From contig NZ_FWZT01000002.1 in NCBI RefSeq assembly GCF_900177345.1, positions 421,326-485,325 on the forward strand: a stretch of 64,000 nucleotides of DNA, in the 5' to 3' direction. Source of the DNA: Pseudobacteriovorax antillogorgiicola. GTDB taxonomy: Bacteria > Bdellovibrionota_B > Oligoflexia > Oligoflexales > Oligoflexaceae. This document shows positions 16,170-25,482 of this stretch, piece after piece (position 1 is the stretch's first letter; every line of letters starts with the position of its first letter). The translations under genes were made by a program, and so were the position numbers. Below the pieces are notes generated by a model that saw only the letters and a program-made list of their open reading frames with translations, did no database searches and had not been told where the DNA came from.

Positions 16170-18329
16170 TTAAAATGCTTCAGAATCAAATTCTGCAGGA
16201 ACTACAGGAAGTTCTGGAATTTGAGTCATAATCGGTTGGCTTTCGTAAAGATCTTTATAAGTCGCGTAGTTTTTAATGACTTTCTTTACATAAAGTCTCG
16301 TTTCTTTAAACGGGATTAACTCGACAAAATCATCAACCTGGCAATGTGTGCAGCTTTCCAGCCAGCTGTTAACTGATTTAGGGCCAGCATTATAGGCTGC
16401 AATAGCGACAAAAAGATTGCCCTTATAAATCTCTAGTAAATACTTGAAATAGAGAGCGCCATAGAAGATGGAGTGAACGGGGTCACTGAGTTCTTCGAGG
16501 GAAAACCTTTGGTCATTAACAAATTCAGAGAGTTTGACAGCCGTGTAGGGCATCATCTGCATGATCCCCCTAGCGCCCACATTTGATACTGCAACTGGGT
16601 TAAACGAGCTTTCTGCTCTCATCAATGCGTACAGGATATAGGGGTCGAGTTCTAACTCTTCCGCAATAAATCCAACCTTGTCTTCTAGGATGCGAGGATA
16701 AGACTTTCTAAGTCGCTCTTCTTGCTCTTTAGTACTGATGCTTGTGACGCTAATTGCTAAAGGCAGAGGGCCAGCTCCAAAAATTGGAAGCGGGCTTTCC
16801 TCAATCTCATTGAAATCTACAGCTTGGGGAGCGAACCCCCAGTCTAAGGCGAGCTTTAGATCACTTTCTCCAAAAGGTAAATGCTCGTCATGAAGCTTTC
16901 TAGATACAATGGGATGTTGGGAAACTGGAGTTATATCTTGATATTGGATTTTAATCATCGTGCTGTAGTAACTGTGCTGATGATCAGACACAACGTCCTT
17001 GAAGTTTCGAATGGCATCGATTTGCTTGCCTTGCTGCAAGTTGATTTTACCGTTCCAATACTCATTCGCCTTGTCATTTAGGGGATATGAGTTAAAGACT
17101 CGCTCAGGTCCATTGATAATGTCGAGCGCATCTTGATTCATCTTTCCTGCATAGCTATTCCAGAAGGCATACCACCGCAAACGATAATGATTCTTCTTTT
17201 TTAGCGCTTTTAGATATTTACTAGCAGCTTGGACGTGACGCTGGTTTTTCATGAGATTTTCAGCGTAGTTTTCAATGAAGAACGTATTCGGCCTATTCTC
17301 TAGGATAAGCGACCGTTCATACATTGCAATGGCTGTCTCATGGTTTCCCATCCGACCATGGATGAATGCGATCCATTGCTCAGCCAGCCAGCGTTGGTAC
17401 TGGCTCTGGCTAGATTCGAAGGTCGTCTTTGCCAGAGCAAGGGCTTCCCCATATTCACGAATGCGAACAAAGAATTTCACGAGTTCTAAGTTGTCCATGC
17501 GGCGAGGTGTCTTCTTGTTGTCCTTTAGAATTGGACGACGAATGATACCTAAGATCTTTTGCCGAGCCTCTTGGCTGATCGTTCCATTCAGATATAGCTT
17601 TCTAAGATAGCCGAGCTTGAATCTATAGCGCCCCTCCTGTGCCAGAGTATCTAGCTGGTTCAGGGCCCACTCGGCTTCCCCATTCAAGGGGTACCAGGAG
17701 GCTAGGACTTCAAGAACTCGTTTGTAACTCGGGTAGTAATATTCTTTCCGCTCCTTTAAAACCATTGCCGCCATCTGTAGGTACCGACTATCTAGCACGA
17801 AATTCGGTAAACTGTGGTAGTAATCCTTAAACACCTCTAAAAATGTCATAGGGTCTTGCTGCGAATGGTAGTAGTCCATCACGGTTTCGAAACCACTTTT
17901 GACCATCCTCCATGGGAGCTTTTTACTCCTTTTTAGAAGACTTTTGATCAGCTCGATGGATTCCTGGTTGAATTGATACTCTGCGGCATTTTCCGCTCGT
18001 GCAAGCGCAATCATTTCACGGAACTCAGAGGTCTTAAAGGGGTCCTGAAGCAAGGCTGCCGTTGCTAAGTACTGCTGTGATAGCCTCGTGTTCTGCCCTT
18101 TGTAAAGGGTTCCCAAGAAAATGGCTGCTTTGAGTCGCTCCTCTACAGACTCGCTATGGAGAAACCTTTCGTGGACAGTCGCCTCGAAGGCTCTTTTTGA
18201 CTCGTCAAGTTTGCTTCGAATGCCTTCAGAGCTTTGATGAAGTTTAATTCGCAATGCAGACAATGGCCTTTGGGTTGAAGCAAGGCTGAGCTGCGGATAT
18301 AGAAGTGCAAATAGCAGAAATAGGTGCAC
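16170..18329 (-). CDS. Soluble lytic murein transglycosylase (Slt70-like)
   Basis: A signal peptide is followed by about 550 residues of helical repeats like the Slt superhelical ring. The C-terminal catalytic domain has YALMRAESSFNP (catalytic Glu about residue 573), GARGIMQMMP, YGALYFKYLL and IAAYNAGPKSV, the four SLT motifs. It cleaves glycan strands of peptidoglycan to 1,6-anhydro products in the periplasm. I chose GTG at 18329 because GGGAGG lies eight bases upstream and the signal peptide then starts properly; an upstream TTG frame would add 11 residues. Confidence 0.9.
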   Translation of the reverse strand: MHLFLLFALLYPQLSLASTQRPLSALRIKLHQSSEGIRSKLDESKRAFEATVHERFLHSESVEERLKAAIFLGTLYKGQNTRLSQQYLATAALLQDPFKTSEFREMIALARAENAAEYQFNQESIELIKSLLKRSKKLPWRMVKSGFETVMDYYHSQQDPMTFLEVFKDYYHSLPNFVLDSRYLQMAAMVLKERKEYYYPSYKRVLEVLASWYPLNGEAEWALNQLDTLAQEGRYRFKLGYLRKLYLNGTISQEARQKILGIIRRPILKDNKKTPRRMDNLELVKFFVRIREYGEALALAKTTFESSQSQYQRWLAEQWIAFIHGRMGNHETAIAMYERSLILENRPNTFFIENYAENLMKNQRHVQAASKYLKALKKKNHYRLRWYAFWNSYAGKMNQDALDIINGPERVFNSYPLNDKANEYWNGKINLQQGKQIDAIRNFKDVVSDHQHSYYSTMIKIQYQDITPVSQHPIVSRKLHDEHLPFGESDLKLALDWGFAPQAVDFNEIEESPLPIFGAGPLPLAISVTSISTKEQEERLRKSYPRILEDKVGFIAEELELDPYILYALMRAESSFNPVAVSNVGARGIMQMMPYTAVKLSEFVNDQRFSLEELSDPVHSIFYGALYFKYLLEIYKGNLFVAIAAYNAGPKSVNSWLESCTHCQVDDFVELIPFKETRLYVKKVIKNYATYKDLYESQPIMTQIPELPVVPAEFDSEAF

Positions 18330-18558
18330 GACATGAGCCTCCCGATCTACGGTGTACAACAAGCAATTCGATATTTAGGTTTCGCTGGGTTCTTTATCGG
18401 AAAAACTGCTTAAAAACTTTAGAAAAATATGACAAATATCTGATAGATTTAGGGATCTTGAACGCTTAGCAGTTGTACAATTGTTCGATATGGGCTTTTT
18501 TTTATGGGGGAAACATCATAGGATTTTAAAAGATTAAGGAATCGAAAAGGAGGACGGG

Positions 18559-19251
18559 ATGAGGTGCTTTGCCGGAAATGCAGTGGTCCTAACGAGTCTT
18601 ATTTGGGTGAGCTTTTCACTGCTGGGAGCAACCAAATATGTTTCAGACACACTCTATATCCCTCTAAAAACTCAGAGTAAGAATGCAGGCCGCGTGATAC
18701 GCCATCTGAAAAGTGGCACGGCAGTTACGATCGTGGAGCGTGACAAAAGCGACTCAGATTTCGCAAAGATTCGATTGGTAGGACAAGACAGCACCGAGGG
18801 TTGGGTAAAAACCCGGTATTTGGAGGACGAGCCGATTGCCAAATACAAGCTGTCTCAATTAGAGAGTAAGTTCGAGAAACTGCAAAGTCAGCAAGAGCCT
18901 CTGAAGGACACGGTTGAAGAACTCAAGGCCAAACTTAAACTTGCGATCTCGGAAAATAAGCAGCTCAAGGGCAAGGAGAGCAACCTAGAGGCCAGGCTGG
19001 ACGATATTAAAAACATATCATCCAATTCGATCGAGCTTTTTGAGGCAAATAAGCGTCTCAAAGCCGAAAAAGACAAGCTGGCCCAAGATGTTCAGGAACT
19101 GCGTCGCGAAAATGTTCGTCTTCAGTCGAACCAACGCAATGAGGGCATCAAGCTAGGGCTATTTGCTATTAGTTTGGGGGGCTTAGCAGGCTTTATGCTG
19201 CCCTATGTGAAGCCTCGTGGCCGTCGGAACAAAGGGGTGCGGCTTCGCTGA
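18559..19251 (+). CDS. SH3-domain coiled-coil membrane protein (YgiM/TIGR04211-like)
   Basis: A signal peptide is followed by an SH3b domain (residues 28-95, with LYIPLKT and GWVKTRYLEDE). A long coiled coil spans about 100-200, then one membrane helix (LFAISLGGLAGFMLPY), and a short Arg/Lys-rich end. This is the exact plan of the TIGR04211/YgiM family, whose function is unknown. AAAGGAGGA gives a strong ribosome binding site. Confidence 0.88.
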   Translation: MRCFAGNAVVLTSLIWVSFSLLGATKYVSDTLYIPLKTQSKNAGRVIRHLKSGTAVTIVERDKSDSDFAKIRLVGQDSTEGWVKTRYLEDEPIAKYKLSQLESKFEKLQSQQEPLKDTVEELKAKLKLAISENKQLKGKESNLEARLDDIKNISSNSIELFEANKRLKAEKDKLAQDVQELRRENVRLQSNQRNEGIKLGLFAISLGGLAGFMLPYVKPRGRRNKGVRLR

Positions 19252-19490
19252 GAGCCCCTTGAAAGGTGGCCGATAGGGTCGCCGTGCTTTTATATTAACC
19301 TCTATAATTACAGCATTTTTTTTCCACCCAGGCCTTTCTCAATTGAATCCTAAACTTTGGCTCTCACAAGTCCGAAACGTAGATTGGTACCATGGCGAAA
19401 AAAAGCCTCGGGTTAAACCGAGTTACGTCATCAACATGAGGCTCCGATTCTTTGGGGACCGGAGTCATGAGCTAAATGTGAGGACTAGGA

Positions 19491-20420
19491 ATGAGAGTAT
19501 CTGTAGGCATCTTGATCTGCTCGATGTCCGCTTGGGGGTGTAATCAGGCGGAGCAAGAGGCGGTCGATAAAAGGGAGAAAGTCGAGGCTGCGGTCGTCGA
19601 TGACGAGAATTCCGTGGTCGATACGGACTCCGACATTAGGCAGGATGCGATCGTTAGTGACGACGTTGTGAATTTTTCAGGGATCGCACTGCAGCAAGCT
19701 GCAAACAGCGATGCCTACGCTGCGGAAGACTTTGCTAATATTGCTCTTGTGTCGCGGATCGATCAGGACCAAACGGTATTCTTCGGCAAGGATGGCTTTG
19801 CCTGGAGCTATGGTGTCTCCGGGGAAACGAGTCTGGTGCCTATCCTTCCAAAGATTACGCCTCCCAGTGATCGTGAGATGTATACGCTCGATTCAGAAGA
19901 TTTCTGGTTGGTGGACGCTGAGCGAATATCAAAGCGAAAGTTTCTCGCTGAAGGAGAAGCAGATCCCAATCAGGTCGTTCTTCATAACTTCGACATTACG
20001 AAACTTGCCGGTGATCGCAGCCAGCTTCGCGTGATCGGAGCCACTAAAACTACTCTGATACTACACATGGCGACTCACCTTGCTGTGTTTGCTGTTAAAG
20101 ACGGCTTGACTTCCGCCTATGAGTTCGAAGCAACGCTGCCTACAGCAGCAACCGGAACTATCATTGCAGCAGGAGAAACGGTCCAAGGTGGATATTGGTT
20201 TGCAACTTCCGATAACCGCTTTGCTCTTCTTAATCAAAGTGAAGGCGTTTGGACATGGAACGTTGCTGACGTGCCAATCAATGATGTTGGTACAATCTCA
20301 TCTCTCGGAGTCTGGCTGGACCAGAGTACTCAAGCAGCAGTTGGCGAAGTGGTAGCTCTAACTGGCACTGCTATTTTTTCAGTTACTGCCTCTCCCATCG
20401 CGGAGGCAGCAGTCAACTAA
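19491..20420 (+). CDS. Lipoprotein of unknown function
   Basis: A short leader ends in SAWGC, a good lipobox. The next 50 residues are an acidic linker. Residues 60-300 contain repeated short strands with aromatic turns (VFFGKDGFAWSYG, GGYWFATSDNRF, EGVWTWNVADV) that resemble a beta-propeller-like fold; I do not recognise a family. TGAGGA lies six bases before the ATG. A strong hairpin follows the gene. Confidence 0.65.
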   Translation: MRVSVGILICSMSAWGCNQAEQEAVDKREKVEAAVVDDENSVVDTDSDIRQDAIVSDDVVNFSGIALQQAANSDAYAAEDFANIALVSRIDQDQTVFFGKDGFAWSYGVSGETSLVPILPKITPPSDREMYTLDSEDFWLVDAERISKRKFLAEGEADPNQVVLHNFDITKLAGDRSQLRVIGATKTTLILHMATHLAVFAVKDGLTSAYEFEATLPTAATGTIIAAGETVQGGYWFATSDNRFALLNQSEGVWTWNVADVPINDVGTISSLGVWLDQSTQAAVGEVVALTGTAIFSVTASPIAEAAVN

Positions 20421-20447
20421 GCTGAACTATCTAGGATAAGCGATTTC

Positions 20448-20486
20448 AACAGTAAAAGCCTCCTTTTTAAGGAGGCTTTTACTGTT
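20448..20486 (+). terminator. Long perfect terminator hairpin
   Basis: A perfect 16-base inverted repeat (20448-20463 with 20471-20486; AACAGTAAAAGCCTCC and its complement) surrounds a TTTTTAA loop. It lies 28 bases after the lipoprotein stop and before tldD. The tract after it is only TGGTTT, so termination relies on the long stem. Confidence 0.75.
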
Positions 20487-20537
20487 TGGTTTGATATAGT
20501 GGGGAACCCCTATCAATTCATTGTGAAAGGAGTATCC

Positions 20538-21923
20538 ATGCTTGATAGTCAGGTGGCAAAATCTGTCATTGATGCAGGGATGGCTCACGGAGCTGATTTT
20601 GTTGATATCTTCGTGGAGCGAAATGTCGGTGAGGCCGTGTCCTATGTTGATCAGAAGGTCAAAGACATCAGAACTGGCACTGACTATGGCATTGGACTGC
20701 GGGTGGTGTTTGGAACCAAGGCTGTATACGGCTACACGAACCTGGACGATAAAGAAGAGCTTCTTCGGATTATTGATGTGCTTTGTGCTCAGGACCGAAG
20801 AGATCCTCGCGCCGTCGTGCCCCAAGATTTTACCCTAGCGCAAAACCCTGATCGGCAAACCATTCTTCGAGGACTCGACCAACACGTACCTCTTGATGAA
20901 AAAATTAGCTTGCTACGAGCGATCGATCAAAAATCTAGGTCTCATCAGCTGATTAAGCAAGTTGACATTAATACGATCCAGCGATGGCAGAAGATCCATG
21001 TTTTTAACTCTGAAGGACTAGAGGCTCATGACGAGCGGCATTACATCAGACTCTCAACGTCGCTTATCGCCCAAGATGGCAACGAGCAATCTCGTGCCTA
21101 CGCTGGGCCGGGAGGAATGCAAGGCTGGGAGTTTGCCGAATCCATCGACCCCGAAGAACTTGCTGAGACTCTGGCGAAACGAGCCGTGACAGTGCTTCGG
21201 GCAAAGCCCTGCCCAGCTGGCAAAATGCCAGTGGTGATTGATAATGGCTTTGGAGGCGTTATTTTTCACGAGGCTTGTGGCCACCTCTTGGAAACGACCG
21301 CCGTCGAAAAGAAGGCATCGGTGTTCCATGACCGCATGGGTGAGATGATCGCTCACTCTGCAGTAAGTGCAGTTGATGATGGGGTTGTGGCTCAAAAATG
21401 GGGCTCTATCAATATCGATGACGAAGGCATGACAACCCAGAAAACCCAGTTGATCAAGGATGGCAAACTCGTAAGTTTTCTTGTCGATCGGATGGGTTCT
21501 GTGAAAACAGGCTATGAAAGAACCGGCTCTGGCCGGCGACAGTCCTATAAGTTTGCGCCAGCCTCTCGGATGAGAAACACTTATATCGAAGCAGGACCAC
21601 ACTCCTTCGACAATCTTATTGGTTCCGTCGACCGCGGTATCTACGCTAAAGTCATGGGTGGTGGCTCGGTTTCACCAGGAACGGGAGACTTCAACTTTGC
21701 TATCGAAGAGGCCTACATGATCGAAGGGGGTAAGATAGCGGAAGCTGTGAAAGGAGCAACTCTCATTGGTTCTGGTCCTGAAACACTGCAAAAAATCAGT
21801 ATGGTCGGATCAAACTTTTCATTAGCTCCTGGGATGTGTGGCAGTGTGAGTGGCTCGATTCCTGTAACCGTGGGGCAGCCAGCATTGAAAGTCGATGAGA
21901 TCTTAGTGGGGGGCGAAGCATGA
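20538..21923 (+). CDS. tldD: Metalloprotease TldD
   Basis: A 461-aa protein starting at the ATG with AAGGAG five bases upstream. The zinc motif HEACGH is at residues 244-249. GINIDDEGM-like, LVSFLVDRMGS, RRQSYKFAPASRMRNTY and GTGDFNF segments are typical of TldD. TldD pairs with PmbA (TldE) to form a barrel-shaped protease that cleaves unfolded peptides; it matures microcin B17 and degrades CcdA in E. coli. Its stop overlaps the pmbA start (ATGA), so the two are translationally coupled. Confidence 0.95.
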   Translation: MLDSQVAKSVIDAGMAHGADFVDIFVERNVGEAVSYVDQKVKDIRTGTDYGIGLRVVFGTKAVYGYTNLDDKEELLRIIDVLCAQDRRDPRAVVPQDFTLAQNPDRQTILRGLDQHVPLDEKISLLRAIDQKSRSHQLIKQVDINTIQRWQKIHVFNSEGLEAHDERHYIRLSTSLIAQDGNEQSRAYAGPGGMQGWEFAESIDPEELAETLAKRAVTVLRAKPCPAGKMPVVIDNGFGGVIFHEACGHLLETTAVEKKASVFHDRMGEMIAHSAVSAVDDGVVAQKWGSINIDDEGMTTQKTQLIKDGKLVSFLVDRMGSVKTGYERTGSGRRQSYKFAPASRMRNTYIEAGPHSFDNLIGSVDRGIYAKVMGGGSVSPGTGDFNFAIEEAYMIEGGKIAEAVKGATLIGSGPETLQKISMVGSNFSLAPGMCGSVSGSIPVTVGQPALKVDEILVGGEA

Positions 21924-23269
21924 GTCAGGCCGTTGATTTGAAAACCGTAGGGCAACAAGCCATCGATCTTGCTTTAGAGTTGAAGGCTGACTACTGCGAT
22001 GTCTTGGGTTTGCGTGGGAATTCGTTTTCTCTAACAGCCCAAGGAGGAGCCATTGATAAGTACAAGGTTTCCAGTTCCAATGTTCTCGGCATTCGGGTGA
22101 TTAAAGATCAAAAAGTTGGTCTCTGCTACACCGAAGCCATGGACCCCGAATCCGTCCGACAGATGGTTCAGCAGGCTGTGGAAGTCTCTAAGTTTTCGGG
22201 TGTGGATGAGTATCAAACCATCGACGTCAAAGAGCCTGAAAAGATTGAAACCAAAGAAAAGCTTTATCAGCCTGACGATACCCCGACAGAAGAGAAGCTT
22301 GCCATGGCTCTAGAATTAGAGTCTGCGGTACTGGGTGGTGGTGGCCATGTAAAAAACTCACCTTACAACGGCTATGGTGATGGTGAAAGTGAGATGATCT
22401 ATCTCAATCACCTTGGGACTTATGGCTATCATCGAGAGCGATCGTTTAGCTGCTATACCTCAGCCTTGACTGAAAATGATGATCGTCAGGCAATGTATGG
22501 GGTCTCCATGATGGGGCGTAAATTTCAAGATCTTGATCCAAAGTATTGTGCAGATGAGGCTTTAAAGTACGCTCTTCCTCTTCTCGATGGCAAGGCTGTT
22601 GCCACCGGGAAATACGACATCATATTTTCTCCTGATGAGCTCGACCAGATATTTAGCTGTTTCTTATCGAGTTTTTCAGCTAAGGCAGCCATGGAAGGCA
22701 AAAATCGCTTTCGGGATAAGGTCGGCTCAGAGGTAGCCGATAGTCGCTTATCCTTGATGGATCTACCAATGTACGACCAAGGTTTCTACTATTCTTCGTT
22801 TGATGATGAAGGGGTGGCACGACGAGATTTGAGCTTGCTAAAAGATGGTGTTTTACAAAGCTTCTATCACAACACAGCCACAGCCAAGTACTTTGGAACA
22901 AGCACCACGGCACATGGAGCTCGCTCTCCGAAGGGAGCCCTGGGAGTTGCTGGAACACAACTGGTGTTTGCAGCTGGTCAAGATGAGGAAGGCACGTGTC
23001 ATGAAGGTAGGTATATCCAAGTTATCGGTTTGAAAGGCCTACACTCTGGAACCAATCCGATTTCAGGCCAATTCTCTTTGGCTATCGACGGTATTTTGAT
23101 GAATGGCGATAAAGTAGAACAATATGTTCGCGACGCAACCATATCTGGCAACTTCTTTTCCTTGCTCAACCAAGTTGAAGCGGTAAGCTCTAAAATCCAC
23201 GCCAATAGTTCCAAAACATTTTTCGCGCCGACGATTCGTTTTGGTGGTGTGAGTGTTGCGGGGGCGTAA
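21920..23269 (+). CDS. pmbA: TldD partner PmbA (TldE)
   Basis: A 449-aa PmbA-type protein: SLTAQGGAIDKYKVSSSNVLGIRV at the N-terminus, RRDLSLLKDGVL, AKYFGTSTTAHGA and GANP-like SGTNPISGQFS. It lacks HExxxH, as PmbA does, and acts as the non-catalytic half of the TldD/E protease. The gene overlaps tldD by four bases. Confidence 0.95.
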   Translation: MSQAVDLKTVGQQAIDLALELKADYCDVLGLRGNSFSLTAQGGAIDKYKVSSSNVLGIRVIKDQKVGLCYTEAMDPESVRQMVQQAVEVSKFSGVDEYQTIDVKEPEKIETKEKLYQPDDTPTEEKLAMALELESAVLGGGGHVKNSPYNGYGDGESEMIYLNHLGTYGYHRERSFSCYTSALTENDDRQAMYGVSMMGRKFQDLDPKYCADEALKYALPLLDGKAVATGKYDIIFSPDELDQIFSCFLSSFSAKAAMEGKNRFRDKVGSEVADSRLSLMDLPMYDQGFYYSSFDDEGVARRDLSLLKDGVLQSFYHNTATAKYFGTSTTAHGARSPKGALGVAGTQLVFAAGQDEEGTCHEGRYIQVIGLKGLHSGTNPISGQFSLAIDGILMNGDKVEQYVRDATISGNFFSLLNQVEAVSSKIHANSSKTFFAPTIRFGGVSVAGA

Positions 23270-23283
23270 TAGTTAAACTTTAC

Positions 23284-23304
23284 TAGCTCATGGAAGATGA
23301 GCTA
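23284..23304. terminator. Hairpin between convergent genes
   Basis: TAGCTCAT, a five-base loop, and ATGAGCTA form a perfect 8-bp stem spanning the stop of the phosphatase gene and 15 bases after pmbA. There is no T-run on either strand, so the terminator call is weak. Confidence 0.35.
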
Positions 23305-23908
23305 CATCTCCCCAGGTCTTGATTTTCCACCCGTCCCTGTACCGAAGGATGTTGATGGACGCATTCTCAATCATGCAAAGAGGCCTTTTTCCTGATGGAA
23401 TACCTAGAATGCGAGCAAAGAGTGCTGCAAGTACTCCACCATGCGTGACAATAGCAATTCTCTCGCCTTGGTGACGTTGAACCAACTCTCCCAAGGCTGT
23501 CGTGAAACGCTCCATAGCCTGGTCACGGCTTTCGCCATCAGGTAGAGCAATGTGATTTACATGCTGACGCCATTGCTCGCATAACTCTGGGTGTGCTTCT
23601 TTAACATCACTCCAGGTAAGCCCTTCGACGGAGCCGAAACTAATCTCCTGAAAGCGAGGCTCTTTTTGAGCTTTAAGGTCTAAATACCGACCAAGCACGT
23701 TAGCTGTTTCGTAGGCACGGCCAAGGGGGCTAGAGTAAAGAGCTGCAAATTGTAGCGGTGCCAGTCGCTGAGCCAATCTTTCTGTTTGCTCTAAGCCACT
23801 AGGTGTAAGGGAGCTATCTGACTGTCCTTGGATGCGCTTGAGGGTGTTACTGACCGTTTGGCCATGGCGCAGGAGATAGATTTCTGTTTCCACGGTCTTG
23901 TTTGTCAT
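23288..23908 (-). CDS. Histidine phosphatase (phosphoglycerate mutase family)
   Basis: The catalytic LLRHGQTVSN motif lies near the N-terminus, with the second Arg in SSPLGRAYETA, the acid in SFGSVEGLTW, and the second His in IVTHGGVLAAL. This is a 206-aa one-domain branch-1 histidine phosphatase, like GpmB or CobC. The substrate could be a phosphosugar, a nucleotide or alpha-ribazole phosphate, and nothing nearby decides. It is convergent with pmbA. Confidence 0.88.
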   Translation of the reverse strand: MTNKTVETEIYLLRHGQTVSNTLKRIQGQSDSSLTPSGLEQTERLAQRLAPLQFAALYSSPLGRAYETANVLGRYLDLKAQKEPRFQEISFGSVEGLTWSDVKEAHPELCEQWRQHVNHIALPDGESRDQAMERFTTALGELVQRHQGERIAIVTHGGVLAALFARILGIPSGKRPLCMIENASINILRYRDGWKIKTWGDVAHLP

Positions 23909-23994
23909 GACTTGCCATTAAGTATCTGTTGTCGTAGGAATGGGCTTCACCTAAATTAGGTGTGCAGTTTTAACAGAATTCAGAGGGAACACCA

Positions 23995-24477
23995 ATGCCA
24001 GAATTGAATTTTCCAAAGATCGGTAACTTAGCTCCAAACTTTAAGCTGCTCAATCAGGACGGAGAGCAGGTATCCCTCAAGGATTTCCGTGGCGAGAAGA
24101 ATGTCATCGTCTATTTCTATCCGAAGGCGATGACTCCAGGGTGTACCGTTCAGGCTGGCGGTCTGCGGGATGCAAAGCGCAAGCTGAGTGCGCGGGGTAC
24201 GGTTGCTCTCGGTATCAGCCCTGATCCAGTGGCCCGTCTGGATAAATTTCGTGAAAAAGAGTCACTGAATTTCGATCTCTTGTCTGATGAAGATCATAGT
24301 GTTGCGGAAGCTTACGGAGTCTGGGCTCTTAAGAAAAACTATGGCCGTGAGTACATGGGAATTGTGCGAACGACCTTTATTGTTGGTAAAGATGGGAAGC
24401 TGAAGCACATTATGGATAAAGTTAAAACAAAGACCCATCACGACGATGCACTTGATTGGATTAAAGAGCACCTATAG
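23995..24477 (+). CDS. bcp: Thiol peroxidase Bcp (PrxQ)
   Basis: A 160-aa AhpC/TSA-fold peroxidase with YFYPKAMTPGCTVQA, where the Cys is the peroxidatic residue, and the family end KVKTKTHHDDALDWI. It reduces peroxides using thioredoxin. In E. coli Bcp a resolving Cys follows five residues later (TPGCTVQACGLRD). Here that position is Gly (VQAGGLRD), so the enzyme is probably the 1-Cys type. GAGGG precedes the ATG. Confidence 0.93.
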   Translation: MPELNFPKIGNLAPNFKLLNQDGEQVSLKDFRGEKNVIVYFYPKAMTPGCTVQAGGLRDAKRKLSARGTVALGISPDPVARLDKFREKESLNFDLLSDEDHSVAEAYGVWALKKNYGREYMGIVRTTFIVGKDGKLKHIMDKVKTKTHHDDALDWIKEHL

Positions 24478-24529
24478 CCCCGCCTGAGAGGCAATCATCC
24501 TTAGGTTTCTTCAGACTAGGGGTTTCGCT

Positions 24530-24970
24530 TTAGGCGACCTTGTCTGACTCCGGTCGCGTCGCAATATAGGTTGCGACCAGAATACCAATGATTCCAAGAA
24601 GCACCTTCACTGCCAATACAGGAACCACGAAAAGAATCGATGGAATGAGAGTGATGGCGATCATGCTGATCGCCAAAATTTTTGCAGACCTTGGAATACT
24701 ACCTGTCGTCTTCCAGCGCCTGAGGGGAGGACCCAAATGTCGATGATTCATCATCCAGTTATAGAATCGGGGTGATGATCTAGCGTAAAGGAACGCGGAA
24801 AGCAGTACGAATGGTGTTGTCGGAAGGACTGGTAAAAACACACCCACAAAGCCCACCCCTAAAAATACGAAGCTTAGAATCATCAGCATCGTTCGCAGGA
24901 TGGGATTCTTTATCGGCGTCACTTCGTGGCTATAATCGACCCTAGTGTTCTTCGAGGCTTGTGGATCCAT
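24530..24970 (-). CDS. DUF454 (YbaN) inner-membrane protein
   Basis: Three or four membrane helices carry the DUF454 signature: LGVGFVGVFLPVLPTTPFVLLSAFLYARSSPRFYNWM is present in part, along with HLGPPLRRW and ILAISMIAITL. The function of the family is unknown. I place the start at the ATG at 24970 (GAGAG four bases upstream), giving 146 aa. ATG 24988 and GTG 25093 are in frame and cannot be excluded. A poorly conserved N-terminal stretch would be added by those starts. Confidence 0.82.
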   Translation of the reverse strand: MDPQASKNTRVDYSHEVTPIKNPILRTMLMILSFVFLGVGFVGVFLPVLPTTPFVLLSAFLYARSSPRFYNWMMNHRHLGPPLRRWKTTGSIPRSAKILAISMIAITLIPSILFVVPVLAVKVLLGIIGILVATYIATRPESDKVA

Positions 24971-25482
24971 AAAACTCTCTCTGGACATAAGTTCTGGCGT
25001 TCTTATTTCTGTGATTGTCGCTGAAGCTTTGCCTTGGTTTGGCGACTCGTTTAAGGAGACAGAACACATCGTCAAGTAAACCTTGCTGATCACAAGGAAT
25101 GCTTCTAAGTTTACCTATATGACCATGAATTGTAATGACACCTTTTCATTTGTCTTAGAATGAATCATGGCATGGGTGTTTTTCTGTTTTTGGGAGTCTT
25201 ACCAGCTCAAGTCTAGTCAAATCCTAAAAATAAGTTGCCAATCTTAGTCTATCTTTCTTAGATCCTACCATTTGGTATTTTTAGTGCTAATCCAGGCTAA
25301 CTGATTACTGTTCGCTAGTGAAATCTCAGCACATCTTAGCAAAGCTGCAGGTTTGACTATTCTATATCGTCTAATTGACATTCTCGATCATCACAAGATC
25401 CTGGATCGACAGAACAAATTGTTCTGTGTTGGCTTGATGGGCTCCAAAGTCTCGCCCTATAAGGGAACAGGAGGTGAGATGT
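24971..25482. other. Intergenic region upstream of the TIGR02147-type gene
   Basis: About 500 AT-rich bases without a convincing gene. The part just before the regulator gene holds a 19-bp palindrome (listed separately) and an extended AGGAGGTGA ribosome binding site at 25470-25478. The rest shows nothing I can name. Confidence 0.4.
25409..25427. promoter_or_regulatory. 19-bp perfect palindrome, candidate operator
   Basis: ACAGAACAA, a single central A, and TTGTTCTGT form a perfect 9-bp inverted repeat 55 bases upstream of the regulator start. Size and symmetry fit a homodimeric DNA-binding protein, possibly the adjacent TIGR02147-type regulator acting on its own operon. Confidence 0.5.

Noticed and set aside
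25409..25427. The palindrome as a LexA (SOS) box
   Set aside because: It contains GAAC-N5-GTTC, not the N4 spacing of the Gram-positive box, and does not fit other LexA sites I know. Neighbouring genes are not SOS genes.
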